Shown one piece after another: positions 62,243-64,000 of a stretch of 64,000 bases of DNA. The DNA is from Bacillota bacterium (lineage in GTDB: Bacteria; Bacillota; Clostridia; Acetivibrionales; DSM-1351). A program made the translations under genes and the position numbers. Below the pieces are notes generated by a model, which saw only the letters and a program-made list of their open reading frames with translations, had not been told where the DNA came from and made no database searches. Positions within the stretch are counted from its first letter, which is position 1; each line of letters opens with the position of its first letter. The stretch covers positions 62,001 through 126,000 of the forward strand of contig JAEYHZ010000008.1 of assembly GCA_023409265.1 (NCBI GenBank). Direction: 5' to 3'.

Positions 62243-62647
62243 TTAGCGAAGATTAATTCCAAATATACCGCCCAGGCAGCCTACAATGGCACCAATTACA
62301 ACAGTCAGAAGAACTTGAACATTTACTGCGAAATTCATGAAAACTATACTGCTTGCAAGATAAAGTATCGCTACGTATAGAACACCAACTGCGCACCCAT
62401 TAATCCACCCCTTGCTTTTAACATTTCTGGTAGAGTATGCGGATGCTGCCAGAACACTTATAATAGTAGTAATAAGAACAGCAATAAATGTATGTTTTTC
62501 AGGAAAATCCGTATAAGTCAAAAATAAAGCAAATCCAAGAAAACATGGCAATGTTATCAGAAAAGAAATAATCAATCCTTTTATAACCCGAAGAAAATTT
62601 ACATGTTCATCAAGCTGCTTTTTAAGTCCTGAAGTCTGTCCGGCCAT
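62243..62647 (-). CDS. TIGR04086-type small membrane protein
   Basis: A 134-residue protein with four hydrophobic helices (about 24-42, 53-68, 82-100, 108-128). It matches the length, helix layout and location (next to SCIFF and yajC) of the TIGR04086 family of unknown function. A GGAGG-like site precedes the ATG. Residues about 66-76 (AYSTRNVKSKG) form a short cytoplasmic loop. Confidence 0.85.
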   Translation of the reverse strand: MAGQTSGLKKQLDEHVNFLRVIKGLIISFLITLPCFLGFALFLTYTDFPEKHTFIAVLITTIISVLAASAYSTRNVKSKGWINGCAVGVLYVAILYLASSIVFMNFAVNVQVLLTVVIGAIVGCLGGIFGINLR

Positions 62648-62744
62648 ATTGTACCTCCAAAATAAAATAAATGTTTTCTATATATCTTATTTGTGAGGCA
62701 GGCTCCTTAGAACAAGCTGTAGCTAAATTTGTTCTATAATTTTA

Positions 62745-63023
62745 TTATCCCTCAACAGGCTTGACAACATCTTTCACAGCCCAACGCTTAACAAGGATTT
62801 TTGTTTTTTCGACACTGGATTCAATAGTGATCTCATCGTCTTTGATATTAACAATCTTTCCTGAGATACCTCCTATTGTTGTAACAGCCCATCCAACCTG
62901 TAAAGAATTAAGCAATTCTTTAGTTTTCTTTTCTTTCTTCTTTTGTGGAAGAATAAGCATTACATACATAAGTCCGAAAACTAACGCCATTGGCAGGACA
63001 AATCCAACTAGTATTTGTTCCAT
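62745..63023 (-). CDS. yajC: Preprotein translocase subunit YajC
   Basis: A 92-residue protein with one N-terminal membrane helix (about 4-24) and the signature LILPQKKKEKKTKELLNSLQVG followed by VTTIGGISGKIVNIKDDEITIE. YajC is an accessory of the SecDF complex. GGAGG precedes the ATG. It lies just after tgt, the conserved tgt-yajC order. Confidence 0.95.
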   Translation of the reverse strand: MEQILVGFVLPMALVFGLMYVMLILPQKKKEKKTKELLNSLQVGWAVTTIGGISGKIVNIKDDEITIESSVEKTKILVKRWAVKDVVKPVEG

Positions 63024-63082
63024 AAAATATAAACCTCCGTAAAATTATTTATTTAACACAGTATTACTGCATTAATCGGTTA

Positions 63083-64000
63083 TTAATTTTTTGAGTAGCC
63101 GTATTTATAATAGAAATCATCTCTGAAAGTACCCAATCTATCATCAATTATAGCTTGTCTCACTTGTTTCATCAAGTTAATTAAGAAATATAAGTTGTGC
63201 CAGGTTGTCAATCTCAAACCTAAAACTTCACCGCATTTAAGCAAATGCCTTATATAAGCTCTGGAATAATTGCGGCATACATAACAGTCACATTCCGGGT
63301 CAAGTTTGGAGATATCTCTTGCATACTTGGCATCACGAATTATTACCCTTCCCTGACTTGTCATTACGGTTCCGTTTCTCCCTATTCTGGTTGGAAGCAC
63401 ACAGTCAAACATATCTATTCCTCTAATTGCTCCCTCTATCAAATAATCCGGTGAACCCACTCCCATCAGATATCTGGGCTTGTTTTCCGGGAGCAGCGGA
63501 GCAGTATAATCCAGAACTTCGTACATAAGCTCTGCGGGTTCTCCCACACTGAGACCGCCAATTGCATATCCGGGAAATTCAAGTTCATTTAACTGTCTGG
63601 CACTTTCAACCCTCAAATCCTTAAACATTCCACCCTGAACTATTCCAAAGAGTGATTGTTTCTCAGTGTTTGTGTGTGCTTCCTTGCATCTCTTTGCCCA
63701 ACGGGTTGTTCTTTCCATTGATTTCTTAACATAATCATATTCGGCTGGATACGGAGCACATTCATCAAAAGCCATTATTATATCGGCACCCAGATCATTC
63801 TCAATGCCCATAACGGATTCAGGTGTAAAAACATGCTTTGAACCGTCAAGGTGTGATCTGAAGGTAACACCATCTTCAGAAATTTTTCTTAATCCGCTGA
63901 GGCTGAAAACCTGAAATCCGCCGCTGTCGGTAAGTATGGGCCTGTCCCAGTTCATAAAACCGTGAAGACCTCCGGCCTGCTTTACTATATCCTGGCCCGG
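63083..64000 (-). CDS. tgt: Queuine tRNA-ribosyltransferase, 5' end outside the window
   Basis: The visible 305 residues begin inside the protein (PGQDIVKQAGGLHGFMNW) and cover most of the catalytic barrel. Signatures are ILTDSGGFQVFSL (with the catalytic Asp region), AFDECAPYP, GGLSVGEPAELM and the zinc site CDCYVCRNYSRAYIRHLLKCGE...H. It exchanges guanine 34 for a queuine precursor in tRNA. It is followed by yajC. Confidence 0.96.
   Translation of the reverse strand, partial: PGQDIVKQAGGLHGFMNWDRPILTDSGGFQVFSLSGLRKISEDGVTFRSHLDGSKHVFTPESVMGIENDLGADIIMAFDECAPYPAEYDYVKKSMERTTRWAKRCKEAHTNTEKQSLFGIVQGGMFKDLRVESARQLNELEFPGYAIGGLSVGEPAELMYEVLDYTAPLLPENKPRYLMGVGSPDYLIEGAIRGIDMFDCVLPTRIGRNGTVMTSQGRVIIRDAKYARDISKLDPECDCYVCRNYSRAYIRHLLKCGEVLGLRLTTWHNLYFLINLMKQVRQAIIDDRLGTFRDDFYYKYGYSKN

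Noticed and set aside
1..64000. CRISPR array, prophage genes, transposase or integrase
   Set aside because: No regularly spaced direct repeats, and no reading frame with transposase, recombinase or phage structural motifs was found.

Overview
The window is AT-rich and reads as a piece of a Clostridia chromosome. The best fit is the anaerobic, cellulolytic Clostridium/Ruminiclostridium group. This is inferred from gene content: the SCIFF peptide with its radical SAM maturase, a ferredoxin-type indolepyruvate oxidoreductase, strong GGAGG ribosome sites with some TTG starts, many DUF-type clostridial genes, and a sugar ABC transporter coupled to a YesM/AraC-type two-component pair. No species assignment can be proved without a search.

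Layout. 1-3.5 kb: an MFS drug exporter (cut by the window edge) behind a MarR regulator, with a duplicated putative operator over the promoter; an SDR epimerase; an AraC-VOC fusion. 3.8-11 kb: a lipoprotein, a membrane-anchored polysaccharide deacetylase, and an aryl-acid energy cluster (iorA-iorB, a structured gap, paaK, an ACT-domain protein). 11-17 kb: a small hypothetical gene with an unusual alternative-pairing leader, an LCP cell-wall transferase, an ECF sigma/anti-sigma-like pair, a ComFB-like protein, aroE and a YqeG phosphatase. 17-25.9 kb: two DNA helicases, a palindromic MITE-like element, a phosphoesterase, an aldo/keto reductase, a DUF1540 mini-protein, a flavin-type PPOX protein and an HD hydrolase. 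26-35.7 kb: a PocR-PAS-PAS histidine kinase, then an operon of solute-binding protein, two permeases, YesM kinase and AraC response regulator, with no ATPase.

35.9-47.5 kb is an accessory, partly decayed region. It holds GNAT acetyltransferases, NUDIX enzymes (one fused to GNAT), a YcaQ-type glycosylase, a HEAT-repeat protein and several truncated genes. It also holds an RsgA-type GTPase preceded by a leader peptide and two tandem terminators. Copies of the 3' end of the RNase P RNA gene lie at 39.1 kb and, more weakly, at 35.9 kb. The intact rnpB is at 48 kb.

48.4-64 kb is conserved housekeeping DNA on the minus strand: nif3-like, trmK, an HD-GYP protein, a repeat-rich patch downstream of two tRNA genes (CAT and Asn), rpoD, dnaG, secF/secD, a gamma-carbonic-anhydrase-like protein, scfB and scfA (SCIFF), a TIGR04086-type membrane protein, yajC and a partial tgt. 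The yajC, secD, secF and tgt neighbourhood is the classic tgt-yajC-secDF arrangement, here interrupted by the SCIFF locus.

The leads I rate highest are the attenuator-controlled RsgA paralogue, the rnpB 3'-end copies that may bound an island, the alternative-pairing leader at 11.4 kb, the structured leader ahead of paaK, the tRNA-derived repeats at 52 kb and the MITE-like palindrome at 22 kb.
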